Assembly (NCBI RefSeq): GCF_001581005.1 | Contig: NZ_LHZV01000067.1 | Span: 248,001 to 312,000 of the forward strand | Direction of reading: 5' to 3' | Origin: Acetobacter orleanensis | GTDB lineage: Bacteria > Pseudomonadota > Alphaproteobacteria > Acetobacterales > Acetobacteraceae | Length of the DNA: 64,000 bases | In this document: positions 43,383 to 53,248 of the stretch, piece by piece | Layout: every line of letters starts with the position of its first letter | Numbering within the stretch: position 1 is the stretch's first letter | The notes under the pieces: model-generated | Seen by the model: only the letters and a program-made list of their open reading frames with translations | Databases searched by the model: none | Told to the model about the DNA's origin: nothing | Translations under genes and position numbers: made by a program

Positions 43383-46300
43383 TTATTTGGCCCCCTGCTC
43401 CAGCTCAACATTCAGGCCAAGGGACTTCAGTTCCTTGATCAGAACGTTAAAGCTTTCCGGAATACCGGCTTCAAAGTCATCCTGCTCACGCACGATGGCT
43501 TCATAAACCTTGGTTCGACCGGACACGTCATCCGATTTCACCGTCAGCATTTCCTGCAGCGTATAAGCAGCACCGTAGGCTTCAAGAGCCCAGACTTCCA
43601 TTTCACCAAAACGCTGACCACCGAACTGCGCCTTACCACCCAGCGGCTGCTGGGTCACAAGGGAGTACGGACCGATGGAGCGCGCATGGATCTTGTCATC
43701 AACAAGGTGATGCAGTTTGAGCATGTAAATGTAACCAACCGTGGTCTTACGCTCAAACGGCTCACCCGTGCGCCCGTCAATCAACTGGGACTGACCAGAT
43801 TTATCAACACCTGCTTTTTCAAGCATGGCTTCAATATCCGGGATGGAGGCCCCATCGAACACCGGTGTCGCAATCGGCACGCCCTTGCGCAGATTGTTGC
43901 ACAGTTCGGTCAGTTCACGGTTATCCATGTCCGCAATCGCGTCATCATAGATATTCTGCCCGTAGACGTCTTTCAGACGATCCAGCAGTTCCTGACGCTT
44001 TTCACCGGTGCGCTGGTATTCATCCACCAGATCACCAATTCCCCGACCGAGGTTGGCGCAGGCCCAGCCAAGATGCGTTTCCAGAATCTGCCCCACGTTC
44101 ATACGGGACGGCACACCCAGCGGGTTCAGCACGATGTCCACAGACGTACCGTCTTCCAGGAAGGGCATGTCTTCAACAGGCACCACGCGGGAGACAACAC
44201 CCTTGTTCCCGTGACGACCTGCCATTTTGTCACCCGGCTGCAGCTTACGCTTCACCGCGACAAAGACCTTGACCATTTTCATCACGCCGGGCGGCAGCTC
44301 ATCACCGCGCTGAAGCTTTTCGACCTTGCTTTCAAAACGGGCCTGAATTTTTGCCACGGAGGCATCAAATTCACGACGCAGTGTTTCCAGCTCAGCCATC
44401 ACCTCATCAGACGCGACGACAATGTTGCGCCATGCGCCACGCGGATGTTCGTCCAGAACTTCATCCGTAATCACGGTGCCAGAACGGATACCCTTGAAGC
44501 CAGCGCCAGACGTCTGATCCAGCAGCTTTTCACGCAGACGACTGTAGAAGGAGCGTTCCTGAATGGCGCGCTCGTCATCCCGGTCCTTGGACAGACGTTC
44601 GATTTCCGAACGTTCAATCGCCATCGCACGTTCGTCCTTGTCCACGCCACGGCGTGAGAACACGCGGACGTCAACAATGGTGCCGGTCGTGCCGGGCGGC
44701 AGACGCAGAGACGTGTCACGCACGTCGGACGCTTTTTCACCAAAGATGGCGCGCAGAAGTTTTTCTTCCGGCGTCATCGGGCTTTCGCCCTTAGGCGTGA
44801 CCTTGCCGATGAGAATGTCACCGGGGTTCACTTCAGCGCCGACGTAAACGATACCGGCTTCGTCCAGGTTCCGGAGTGCTTCTTCACCCACATTCGGGAT
44901 GTCGCGCGTGATTTCTTCCTGACCCAGCTTGGTATCACGCGCCATGACTTCGAATTCCTCAATATGAATTGAGGTAAACACGTCATCTTTCGCAATACGT
45001 TCGGAGATCAGGATGGAATCTTCGAAGTTGTAACCATTCCAAGGCATAAACGCGACAAGCGTGTTACGGCCCAGAGCCAGTTCACCCAGTTCCGTGGACG
45101 GACCGTCCGCAATGATATCACCGGCGAGAACCGTATCCCCAACATGCACCAGCGGACGCTGGTTGATGCAGGTGGACTGGTTGGAGCGGGAGTATTTCCG
45201 CAGACGGTAGATATCAACGCCCTGCGTGGACCCGTTCTCATCCGTGGCGCGCACAACGATACGCGCACCGTCGATCTGGTCCACAATCCCCTGACGGCGG
45301 GCCACAATCGTAGCACCGGAGTCATGGGCAACAGCGGCTTCCATCCCTGTGCCAACCAACGGCGCATCAGAGCGCACCAGCGGCACAGCCTGACGCTGCA
45401 TGTTGGAGCCCATCAGTGCGCGGTTCGCGTCATCGTTCTCAAGGAACGGGATGAGCGCTGCGGCAACAGAAACAAGCTGCTTGGGAGAAACGTCACAGGC
45501 CGTCACTTCGGTCGGCGGCACGAGACGGAAGTCCCCGCCACGACGCACAGACACCAGATCACCCGTCAGCGTGCCATCGGCATCCTGCTTGGCGTCAGCC
45601 TGAGCCACCACCAGCTTTTCTTCTTCCATGGCGGAAAGATATTTCCAGCCATGCTGAAGAACGCCATCTTTTACCAGACGATACGGCGTTTCGATAAAGC
45701 CGTACTTGTTCACCTTGGCATAGGTGGACAGGGAGTTGATCAGACCGATGTTTGGGCCTTCCGGCGTTTCAATCGGGCAGATACGGCCATAATGGGTCGG
45801 ATGAACGTCACGGACTTCAAAGCCTGCGCGCTCACGGGTCAGACCACCCGGACCAAGCGCTGAGAGACGACGCTTATGCGTGACTTCAGACAGCGGGTTG
45901 GTCTGATCCATAAACTGGCTGAGCTGGGAAGACCCGAAGAACTCACGTACGGCAGCAGCAGCAGGCTTCGCGTTGATCAGGTCATGCGGCATGACCGTAT
46001 CAATATCGACAGACCCCATCCGCTCACGAATGGCGCGCTCCATGCGCAGCAGACCGACGCGATACTGGTTTTCCATCAGTTCACCCACCGAGCGGACACG
46101 GCGGTTACCAAGGTTATCAATATCATCGACCTGACCACGGCCGTCTTTCAGTTCACACATCACCTTGATGGTGCGCAGAATGTCTTCCTTGCGCAGCACG
46201 CGCACGGTGTCCGGCACATCAATATCAAGGCGCATGTTCATCTTCACACGACCGACCGAAGACAGGTCATAGCGGTCAGAATCAAAGAACAGGCCATTGA

Positions 46301-47555
46301 ACATGGCGTCAGCAGTTTCAGCCGTCGGCGGCTCACCCGGGCGCATCACGCGGTAGATATCAATCAGCGCTTCATCACGCGCGCTGTTTTTATCCACCAC
46401 CAGCGTGTTGCGGATCCACGGTCCTTTTGCGGCATCAATGGCCAGAACCGGCAGATCCGTCACACCCGCTTCATCAAGAGTCGTCAGCGTTGCTTCGGTG
46501 ATTTCATCACCGGCTTCCGCATAGATCTCGCCGGTGTCCAGATTGACCATGTCACGGGCAACAAAACGCCCCAGCAGGTCAATTTCACCAACCAGCACTT
46601 CGCGGGTTTTTTCAGCAATCTTGCGGACCATACGGGCGGTCAGCTTGGCTTCTGCCTCAGCCACCACTTCCCCGGTTTCCGCATCCACCAGCGGCGCCAG
46701 CAGCTTCATGCCACGGAAGGAATCCGCATCAAACGGACGGGCCCAGCCCTTAGCCGTTTTGGTGAAGGTGACGGTGTCATAGAAATAGGAGAGGATTTCA
46801 TTATCATCCATCCCCTTGATATCCAGAGCATCGACGTCACCGCCCTCAGCAACCTTCGCCTTGCGGGCCGCAGCTGAGGCCGCACCTTCCAGCGCATAGA
46901 GCAGCGTGGTGACAGGCAGCTTACGCTTCCGGTCGATACGCACATAGATCAGGTCTTTGGCGTCAAACTCGAAGTCAAGCCATGACCCGCGATACGGGAT
47001 GACGCGCGCAGCAAACAGATACTTGCCGGAAGAGTGCGTCTTGCCTTTATCGTGGTCAAAGAACACACCCGGAGACCGGTGCATCTGGCTGACGATAACA
47101 CGTTCAGTCCCGTTGATAATGAAGGTCCCGTTGTCGGTCATCAGGGGCATGTCGCCCATATAAACCGGCTGCTCCTTGATATCCCGGATGGAGCGGGAGC
47201 CCGTATCTTCATCCACATCCCATACAATGAGACGCAGGATCACTTTCAGCGGGGCGGAATAGGTCAGCCCGCGCTGAATGCACTCTTCAACATCATATTT
47301 CGGTTCTTCAAATTCGTAGCTTACGAATTCAAGCCGCCCACGACCTGCAAAGTCGTTAATCGGGAAAACAGACCGGAAAACCTCCTGCAAACCTGTCGGT
47401 GTGCGCGCATCAGGCGACACATTCGCCTGAAGAAACGTCTCGTAAGACGCGCGCTGCACATCAATCAGGTTCGGCATCGGAGCGATTTCGGGGATCCGCC
47501 CGAAACTCTTGCGAATCCGCTTCCGTCCTGTGAACGATTTGGTGATTGCGTTCAT
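43383..47555 (-). CDS. rpoB: DNA-directed RNA polymerase beta subunit
   Basis: 1390 residues from the ATG at 47555 with AGGAG upstream; an in-frame GTG-like start at 47588 is less supported. Rifampicin region [20 protein letters not shown], then [20 protein letters not shown], reads as wild type. The C-terminal clamp region [20 protein letters not shown] is intact. It lies 229 bp after rplL, with a long hairpin in the gap, and 93 bp before rpoC. Confidence 0.98.
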   Translation of the reverse strand: MNAITKSFTGRKRIRKSFGRIPEIAPMPNLIDVQRASYETFLQANVSPDARTPTGLQEVFRSVFPINDFAGRGRLEFVSYEFEEPKYDVEECIQRGLTYSAPLKVILRLIVWDVDEDTGSRSIRDIKEQPVYMGDMPLMTDNGTFIINGTERVIVSQMHRSPGVFFDHDKGKTHSSGKYLFAARVIPYRGSWLDFEFDAKDLIYVRIDRKRKLPVTTLLYALEGAASAAARKAKVAEGGDVDALDIKGMDDNEILSYFYDTVTFTKTAKGWARPFDADSFRGMKLLAPLVDAETGEVVAEAEAKLTARMVRKIAEKTREVLVGEIDLLGRFVARDMVNLDTGEIYAEAGDEITEATLTTLDEAGVTDLPVLAIDAAKGPWIRNTLVVDKNSARDEALIDIYRVMRPGEPPTAETADAMFNGLFFDSDRYDLSSVGRVKMNMRLDIDVPDTVRVLRKEDILRTIKVMCELKDGRGQVDDIDNLGNRRVRSVGELMENQYRVGLLRMERAIRERMGSVDIDTVMPHDLINAKPAAAAVREFFGSSQLSQFMDQTNPLSEVTHKRRLSALGPGGLTRERAGFEVRDVHPTHYGRICPIETPEGPNIGLINSLSTYAKVNKYGFIETPYRLVKDGVLQHGWKYLSAMEEEKLVVAQADAKQDADGTLTGDLVSVRRGGDFRLVPPTEVTACDVSPKQLVSVAAALIPFLENDDANRALMGSNMQRQAVPLVRSDAPLVGTGMEAAVAHDSGATIVARRQGIVDQIDGARIVVRATDENGSTQGVDIYRLRKYSRSNQSTCINQRPLVHVGDTVLAGDIIADGPSTELGELALGRNTLVAFMPWNGYNFEDSILISERIAKDDVFTSIHIEEFEVMARDTKLGQEEITRDIPNVGEEALRNLDEAGIVYVGAEVNPGDILIGKVTPKGESPMTPEEKLLRAIFGEKASDVRDTSLRLPPGTTGTIVDVRVFSRRGVDKDERAMAIERSEIERLSKDRDDERAIQERSFYSRLREKLLDQTSGAGFKGIRSGTVITDEVLDEHPRGAWRNIVVASDEVMAELETLRREFDASVAKIQARFESKVEKLQRGDELPPGVMKMVKVFVAVKRKLQPGDKMAGRHGNKGVVSRVVPVEDMPFLEDGTSVDIVLNPLGVPSRMNVGQILETHLGWACANLGRGIGDLVDEYQRTGEKRQELLDRLKDVYGQNIYDDAIADMDNRELTELCNNLRKGVPIATPVFDGASIPDIEAMLEKAGVDKSGQSQLIDGRTGEPFERKTTVGYIYMLKLHHLVDDKIHARSIGPYSLVTQQPLGGKAQFGGQRFGEMEVWALEAYGAAYTLQEMLTVKSDDVSGRTKVYEAIVREQDDFEAGIPESFNVLIKELKSLGLNVELEQGAK

Positions 47556-47579
47556 CGTCGCTCCTGCCCCGCCCTTGTC

Positions 47580-47626
47580 TCGGACCATCAGGCCCGCCGC
47601 GCTCTACCGCGAGCCTGATGGTCCGA
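47580..47626 (-). other. long hairpin between rplL and rpoB
   Basis: A perfect 14-bp inverted repeat (47580-47593 with 47613-47626, core GGACCATCAGGC/GCCTGATGGTCC) encloses a 19-nt loop that can itself pair CGCG/CGCG. There is no T-tract. It lies 24 bp before the rpoB ATG. By analogy with E. coli rplL-rpoB, an RNase III-type processing site is the likely role. Confidence 0.55.
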
Positions 47627-47784
47627 CCTGTAGTAACCGGCCTTAACCTTATACCGGGAAATCCCGGCTTTTCTACCTGCTCCGAACCGGATCCGAAACA
47701 GGCAAACGGGCAGAGGCAACATACCTCCACCCGAAAACCTTTTCCATAACCCCGCCACCGTTAGGCAGCGGGATTTTGGCAGAC

Positions 47785-48159
47785 TTATTTAATTTCGACG
47801 CTTGCGCCGTTGTCTTCAAGAAGCTTCTTGATTTTTTCGGCTTCGTCTTTGTTAACGCCTTCTTTAACGGTCTTCGGTGCGCCTTCAACCAGGTCCTTGG
47901 CTTCTTTCAGGCCCAGACCCGTGATGCCACGGATTTCCTTAATGACGTTGATCTTCTTTTCGCCAGCCTTGGTCAGGATGACGTCAAATTCGGTCTTTTC
48001 TTCAACCGGAGCAGCGGCAGCAGCCGGACCAGCAGCGGCAACAGCAACCGGAGCAGCGGCGGAAACGCCCCACTTTTCTTCCAGCAGCTTGGAGAGTTCA
48101 GCAGCTTCAAGAACGGTCAGAGCAGACAGTTCGTCAACGAGCTTGTTAAGATCAGCCAT
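47785..48159 (-). CDS. rplL: 50S ribosomal protein L7/L12
   Basis: 124 residues from the ATG at 48159, preceded by AGGAAG; a longer in-frame start at 48198 is rejected. The N-terminal dimerisation domain ([20 protein letters not shown]), an Ala/Pro hinge at about residues 37-52, and the C-terminal factor-binding domain ([38 protein letters not shown]) are all present. Several copies form the stalk that recruits GTPase factors. It lies 98 bp after rplJ. Confidence 0.97.
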   Translation of the reverse strand: MADLNKLVDELSALTVLEAAELSKLLEEKWGVSAAAPVAVAAAGPAAAAAPVEEKTEFDVILTKAGEKKINVIKEIRGITGLGLKEAKDLVEGAPKTVKEGVNKDEAEKIKKLLEDNGASVEIK

Positions 48160-48257
48160 GATTAGACTTCCTAATATAAACACTGGTTTGCAAAGCACAA
48201 CCTCCCGGATGGAAGGCCGTGCGATTTCTTGAACACGTCTTCAGATGAAGGCGTGCG

Positions 48258-48782
48258 TTAGGCGGCTTCCGCCTCACCCGTTTTGGCATAGGCCCCAAAA
48301 ACCCGAGCAAGCTGCCCTGCCGGTGCCTGAACAACACTTGCGATACGCGTAGCGGGCGTGGAGATAAGACCCACGAGCTGCGCGCGCAGTGCATCCAGAG
48401 ACGGCAGTTCGGCCAGAGCCTTCAGTCCGTTGGCGTCAAGCACCTGCGAACCAAGAGAACCCCCGACCAGCACAAGCTTGTCATTGGTTTTGGCGAACTC
48501 GACGATCACCTTTGCCACTGCTACCGGATCAGCTGCCCATGCAAGAGCAGTCGGTCCTTTAAGCATCGGCTTGATGCCGTCGAACTGGGTCCCATCCAGG
48601 GCGAGAGTTGCCAGCCGGTTTTTTGCGACCTTGTATGTCGCGCCCGCTGCACGCACTTTGCGCCGCAGGTCTGTCACATCAGCTACGGTCAGACCAGCAT
48701 TCTGGGTGACCACAACCATGGACGTTTCTGCGAACACGGCGGCAAGAGCGGCAACAGCGGCCTGCTTTTCCGTACGGTTCAA
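48258..48782 (-). CDS. rplJ: 50S ribosomal protein L10
   Basis: 174 residues. The apparent start is TTG at 48782 (MNRTEKQAAVAALAAVFAET, typical of alphaproteobacterial L10), with GGAG and GGGA upstream. RKVRAAGATYKVAKNRLATL and LIGLISTPATRI-type sequence (here LVGLISTPATRIASVVQAPA) are diagnostic. It anchors L7/L12 to the stalk base. In other bacteria L10 represses its own message; the 287-bp leader here has two hairpins. Confidence 0.96.
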   Translation of the reverse strand: MNRTEKQAAVAALAAVFAETSMVVVTQNAGLTVADVTDLRRKVRAAGATYKVAKNRLATLALDGTQFDGIKPMLKGPTALAWAADPVAVAKVIVEFAKTNDKLVLVGGSLGSQVLDANGLKALAELPSLDALRAQLVGLISTPATRIASVVQAPAGQLARVFGAYAKTGEAEAA

Positions 48783-49069
48783 ATCCCGTCTCCATCTTGC
48801 TTTATCCGACCGTGGCCGAACAAAGCGGGTTGCCCTCAGGATTTCACAACCTGCGCGTGAAATCCGCTCGCCTGTCCTTCAAACGGAATACCCGGAGCCT
48901 GCCATAAAACAGCCTGCAACCAGCATCCCCGTCTTACACGCGCAAACCATGACGGTTTTTTACGGCTCAAGGCCACGTGTGATCTCGGACAGGATCAGGA
49001 AGTTAGCCCGAAGACACTTCCTGTCATGCGCTGCGTCAGACTGGAGCCCGACGCAGCAACATTTCAAAC
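48783..49069 (-). promoter_or_regulatory. rplA-rplJ intergenic region, possible L10 leader
   Basis: 287 bp without a gene. Two perfect hairpins lie just after rplA: GCTGCGTC/GACGCAGC (49030-49057) and CAGGAAG/CTTCCTG (48996-49023). Neither has a T-tract. This is the position of the autoregulatory L10 leader in other bacteria, but I cannot confirm its kink-turn motif by eye. Confidence 0.35.
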
Positions 49070-49762
49070 TCAGCCTGCGAAAGCTGAGGTATCGACCTGA
49101 ACGCCCGGGCCCATGGTGGAGGAAAGAGCGATCTTTTTCAGATACGTGCCCTTTGCGCCAGACGGACGAGCTTTCTGCACGGCGTCAATGAAGGCGCGGG
49201 CGTTTTCAGCCAGCTTTGCTTCATCAAAAGACGCCTTACCAATGCCAGCGTGCACGATACCGGCTTTTTCAGCGCGGTATTCAACCTGACCGGACTTGGC
49301 TGCCGTGATGGCACCCTTAACGTCCATGGTCACTGTGCCCAGCTTCGGGTTCGGCATCAGGCCGCGCGGACCGAGGATCTTACCCAGACGACCGACCAGA
49401 GCCATCATGTCCGGGGTTGCAATGCAGCGGTCGAATGCGATTTCGCCAGCCTGCACTTTTTCCATCAGGTCTTCAGCACCAACAACGTCGGCACCAGCAG
49501 CGGTTGCTTCTTCAGCTTTTGCGCCACGAGCAAACACGCCAACGCGCAGTGTCTTACCTGTGCCGTTCGGCAGGGAAACGAAACCACGGACCATCTGGTC
49601 TGCATGACGCGGGTCAATGCCCAGATTGAGAGAGATTTCAACCGTTTCGTCAAACTTGGCGGTCGCGTTGCCCTTTACCAGAGCCAGCGCTTCGTCCAGC
49701 CCGTAGACGTGACCGTGAGTGACCTTGCTGCGTGCAGCGGCAATACGCTTGTTCTTAGCCAT
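49070..49762 (-). CDS. rplA: 50S ribosomal protein L1
   Basis: 230 residues. [34 protein letters not shown] and [20 protein letters not shown] are diagnostic. L1 forms the mobile stalk near the E site and in enterics represses rplK-rplA translation. GGAGGG precedes the ATG; it starts 4 bp after rplK. Confidence 0.97.
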   Translation of the reverse strand: MAKNKRIAAARSKVTHGHVYGLDEALALVKGNATAKFDETVEISLNLGIDPRHADQMVRGFVSLPNGTGKTLRVGVFARGAKAEEATAAGADVVGAEDLMEKVQAGEIAFDRCIATPDMMALVGRLGKILGPRGLMPNPKLGTVTMDVKGAITAAKSGQVEYRAEKAGIVHAGIGKASFDEAKLAENARAFIDAVQKARPSGAKGTYLKKIALSSTMGPGVQVDTSAFAG

Positions 49763-49766
49763 GCTC

Positions 49767-50198
49767 TCAGCCCTCCACCGTCAGACCCATGGCGCGTGCG
49801 GAGCCAACCAGCATCCGCACAGCACCATCGATATCATTGGCGTTCATGTCCTGGAATTTCTGCTCCGCGATTTCGCGCAGCTGATCCATGGTCACCTTGC
49901 CAATAGCCGCAGACTTGCCGACCGTGGGGCTACCCTTGGAAACCTTGGCAGCCTTCAGCAGGAAGTACGTGTTCGGCGGGGTTTTGGTAATGAAGCTGAA
50001 CGTGCGGTCCGCATAAGCGGTGATGACGACCGGAATCGGCATACCCGGCTCAAGACCCTGGGTCTTGGCGTTGAACTCTTTACAGAACTGCATGATGTTC
50101 AGACCACGCTGACCGAGCGCGGGACCAACCGGCGGCGAAGGATTCGCCTTACCAGCGGGAATCTGAAGCTTGATGTAGCCAACAACTTTTTTGGCCAT
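49767..50198 (-). CDS. rplK: 50S ribosomal protein L11
   Basis: 143 residues. [40 protein letters not shown] and the C-terminal [12 protein letters not shown] are diagnostic. It forms the GTPase-associated centre and is needed for stringent-response signalling. AAGGAG lies 8 bp before the ATG. nusG and secE, the normal upstream neighbours, are not here; 106 bp upstream an efflux gene ends. I see no clear promoter in that gap, though it has a 12-bp palindrome GAACCGCGGTTC (50225-50236). Confidence 0.97.
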   Translation of the reverse strand: MAKKVVGYIKLQIPAGKANPSPPVGPALGQRGLNIMQFCKEFNAKTQGLEPGMPIPVVITAYADRTFSFITKTPPNTYFLLKAAKVSKGSPTVGKSAAIGKVTMDQLREIAEQKFQDMNANDIDGAVRMLVGSARAMGLTVEG

Positions 50199-50303
50199 AT
50201 CCGGGACTCCTTATTAATGAACCCGAACCGCGGTTCTCACGACTCTCCGCGCCAAGGTGATGGCACAGGATGAGCCTCCCGCGTTCCGATAGGAAAGGCG
50301 CGC

Positions 50304-51932
50304 TTACCGGTGCGCGCCAGATATGTCAAGAGGCTGACGCATATTTGCGCTGCCTGATGTGAGATCAGACGCGGCAGGATCACCCTCTGTCGTGATGCCG
50401 CCAAGGGGGGCCGCATGGCGCAAATTGCCATACTGAAGCGGATGGAACGGCATGATCTTGTCTGACTGCGGCAGCTCTGCCCGAGACCAACCACCACCCA
50501 GCGCGCGAATCAACTCCACACGCGCATCCACGGCCCGCGTCTGCACCTGCACGAGCGCAATACGGGCATTCAGTGCCGCCACCTGCGCCACAACCGCATC
50601 CAGATAGTTGGTGAGGCCACCCGTGTAGAGCGCCATGGTCATGGTCTGGGTCCGCAGGGCCGCTGTCACAGCATTCCCCTGCTGCTGCGCTTCCGTTTTC
50701 AGACGGGTGGTGCGCGTCAGATTATCTTCCACCTCCTGAAACGCATCCAGCACGGTGGCACGGTACAGGTCTTCCCGTTCTCTATACTGCGACCAGTTGC
50801 GTTGCAGTTCAGCGCGCCGCAAACCGCCCTGAAAAAGCGGCATGAGCGCCTGAACACCAAACTGGTACATGGAGTTGGAGAGAGACGCGAGGTCAAACCC
50901 GTTATCCATGAAGCCTGTCATGGCGTTGAAGGTTACATGCGGATAGAAGGCAGCCCGTGAGATCCCGATGGCCCGGTTGGCCTGTGCCATCCGCCGCTCG
51001 GCCTCTGCAATGTCAGGACGTCTCTCCAGCAGGGTGGACGGCAGAGCCACCGGTGGTTCCACGTCAGCAAACGCCAGCTGGGATATCGGCGCGATATGGA
51101 AGGACGCCGGAGCCTGATTGACCAGCACGGCAATGGCGTGCTCCATCACGTCGCGCCGCGCGCGTACCTCGGTTTCCTGAGCCTGTGTGGTATAGAGCTG
51201 TGTTTCCGCGCGGGAGACGTCCATCCCCGGCGCAATCGCGCCCGCCAGACGCATTTTGGTGACCTGCACCGCTGCCTGATAATAGTGAATGGAGTCCCGA
51301 TAGACCGCATCCTGCGCGTCCAGACCGCGCAACGCCACGTAATCACTGGCCAGTTCCGCCTGAAGGCTCAGACGCGCCAATGCATAGGCAGCGGCTTCCG
51401 CCTGCGTGCCCTGCTTGGCCATGCGCACCTTGTTCCGGATGGCGGACCAGAAATCCGGCTCCCACGTCGCAGTGCCCGTGTACTGCTCGGACGACATATA
51501 AACCGGCCCCTGCGCACCGGCCCCACGCCACAGCCTGTGGCGCGAGCCTTTATATTTTTCGCCCGACGCTGCGCCATTAAGCTGCGGATACAGGTGAGAC
51601 TTTGCTTCCATCGCCACGTCCCGCGCCTGCATGAAGGCTTCCGCCTGCGCCTGAATGGTGGGATTGAGGCGCATGGCCTGCTCTTCCAGCCGGTTCAGGT
51701 CCGCATCCCCCAGCAGGGTCCACCAGTCCGGTCGAATGGCGTCATCCGACGGGTGGGCGGACTGGAGCACGCCATGGCTCTGCCCTTCCCATTGTGCAGG
51801 CAACGTGAGCTTGGTCGGGTTATAGCGGGGGGCCATGTCACACCCCGAAAGCATGGTAGCCAGAGAAAGACCGGCAGAAAGACCGACCAGATAGCTCCGC
51901 TTCAATCGCAACGTCACGGCGCGCCCTGTCAT
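50304..51932 (-). CDS. outer-membrane efflux lipoprotein, NodT family (second system)
   Basis: 542 residues. A lipoprotein signal is visible (LSAGLSLATMLSGC, lipobox Cys at about residue 31), followed by DMAPRYNPTKL. Two TolC-like halves have coiled helices (AQAEAFMQARDVAMEAKSHL; later LAFADVEPPVALPSTLLERR, with the conserved LLERRPDIAEAERRMAQAN). It forms the exit channel of the second RND system. Its ATG overlaps the adaptor stop by 4 bp. The C-terminal tail is longer than in the mdt-linked homologue (about 45 residues past the conserved GGGWSRAELP end). Confidence 0.92.
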   Translation of the reverse strand: MTGRAVTLRLKRSYLVGLSAGLSLATMLSGCDMAPRYNPTKLTLPAQWEGQSHGVLQSAHPSDDAIRPDWWTLLGDADLNRLEEQAMRLNPTIQAQAEAFMQARDVAMEAKSHLYPQLNGAASGEKYKGSRHRLWRGAGAQGPVYMSSEQYTGTATWEPDFWSAIRNKVRMAKQGTQAEAAAYALARLSLQAELASDYVALRGLDAQDAVYRDSIHYYQAAVQVTKMRLAGAIAPGMDVSRAETQLYTTQAQETEVRARRDVMEHAIAVLVNQAPASFHIAPISQLAFADVEPPVALPSTLLERRPDIAEAERRMAQANRAIGISRAAFYPHVTFNAMTGFMDNGFDLASLSNSMYQFGVQALMPLFQGGLRRAELQRNWSQYREREDLYRATVLDAFQEVEDNLTRTTRLKTEAQQQGNAVTAALRTQTMTMALYTGGLTNYLDAVVAQVAALNARIALVQVQTRAVDARVELIRALGGGWSRAELPQSDKIMPFHPLQYGNLRHAAPLGGITTEGDPAASDLTSGSANMRQPLDISGAHR

Positions 51933-53248
51933 GGGCGGCCTCCAGCTTCGGGAACTGGCCGGTCATCTTCCGGCATGGCGCGCGTATCGTCTTTATCCTG
52001 CACTGCCTTAGGAGCCGCAGGTTTTTTAGGCGGGATATTATAGCCGGGCGTGCCTTTGACCACCCGCACAGTCTGCCCATCCAGTAGGCCGGCAGAAGGA
52101 TTGTTAATCACACGATCGGTCTTTTTGACCCCGCTCAGAATCTGCACGGTGGTGCCAAGATTGGTGCCGACGGCAACCCCCACCAGATGCACATGATTAG
52201 AGTCATCAACCAGCGCCACCTGTGTCCCGTCTGCCCGGAAAATAATGGCGCCTTCCGGCAGGATGAGCATATCCGGGTCACCCGGCGCTTTGAATTTGGC
52301 TGTGGCGTAGGAATTCGGCCAGAGTTCACCGGATTTGTTGTCCAGTGTCAGTTCCGTTGTCACCGTACGGGTTGACGCGTTGAAGGCGGTCGCCGTGGCG
52401 AGGAATTTTGCCTTGAAGGTCCGATCAGGATACTGCGGGACACTCAGCTCGGCTTCCAGACGTGGTGAGATGATATCCGCGTAGTCCTGCGGGACCGACA
52501 CAAACACGCGCATGGCGTGCACATCCGCAACACTGAACAGCTCTGTCGCATTCCCCTGAGAATTCACATCGCCTCGCCCTGCGTTGACGTAATCACCCAC
52601 ATCCGCAAAACGGGATGTTACGATGCCGTCAAAGGGTGCCACGATTTTCTTGAAGCCTTCGAGTGCTGCAAACCGCTCCACATCATGCCGCGCGGCTTCC
52701 ACCTGCGCCTGCTGGGCCTCAGCATTGGCGGCCTGTACGTCCACTTCCTGCTGCGAGACCGCCTGCGTGCCTTGCAAGGCTTTCCAACGCCGCGCGGTAA
52801 TCTGCGCAAGTTTGTAACGGGCCTGCGCGACATCCAGATTGGCTTTGGCGGCAGCGTATTGTGCGTCCAGTCCGGGCGTGTCGATTTCTGCCAGAACGTC
52901 GCCCGTTTTCACGACAGCACCAAAATCCTTGTACCACATTTTCACATAGCCGGAGACCTGCGCGTAAATGGGCGCCTGATACCATGCGGCAATATTGGCG
53001 GGCAGTGAGAGCGTGCGCACAGACGGACCCGGTTGCGGGTAGATAATCTGCACAGCCGGAATCGCATTTTCCCGCGTTTCCGTAGCCAGATGCATATAAT
53101 GCGCCTGCCGCTGCACAATGCCGACCACCGCCAGAATAATGGCAACCAGCGCAACAACTGCAATCCCTATGGTCCGCTTGCGGGAAGACGCCGCCCCCTG
53201 CTGTGTCGCGTGCTCCGGCTGGCCACCGTCTTCATGATACCCGCTCAT
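51929..53248 (-). CDS. RND efflux periplasmic adaptor (second system)
   Basis: 439 residues. One N-terminal membrane span (TIGIAVVALVAIILAVVGIV) precedes the membrane-fusion domains: lipoyl halves (VSGYVKMWYKDFGAVVKTGD and KIVAPFDGIVTSRFADVGDY), an intervening helical hairpin (QAANAEAQQAQVEAARHDVE), and a beta-barrel. A Pro/Lys/Asp-rich tail of about 35 residues ends the protein. It joins the RND permease encoded upstream to the NodT channel encoded downstream, and overlaps both genes by 4 bp. Because the permease is frameshifted, this adaptor may be without its cognate pump. Confidence 0.92.
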   Translation of the reverse strand: MSGYHEDGGQPEHATQQGAASSRKRTIGIAVVALVAIILAVVGIVQRQAHYMHLATETRENAIPAVQIIYPQPGPSVRTLSLPANIAAWYQAPIYAQVSGYVKMWYKDFGAVVKTGDVLAEIDTPGLDAQYAAAKANLDVAQARYKLAQITARRWKALQGTQAVSQQEVDVQAANAEAQQAQVEAARHDVERFAALEGFKKIVAPFDGIVTSRFADVGDYVNAGRGDVNSQGNATELFSVADVHAMRVFVSVPQDYADIISPRLEAELSVPQYPDRTFKAKFLATATAFNASTRTVTTELTLDNKSGELWPNSYATAKFKAPGDPDMLILPEGAIIFRADGTQVALVDDSNHVHLVGVAVGTNLGTTVQILSGVKKTDRVINNPSAGLLDGQTVRVVKGTPGYNIPPKKPAAPKAVQDKDDTRAMPEDDRPVPEAGGRP

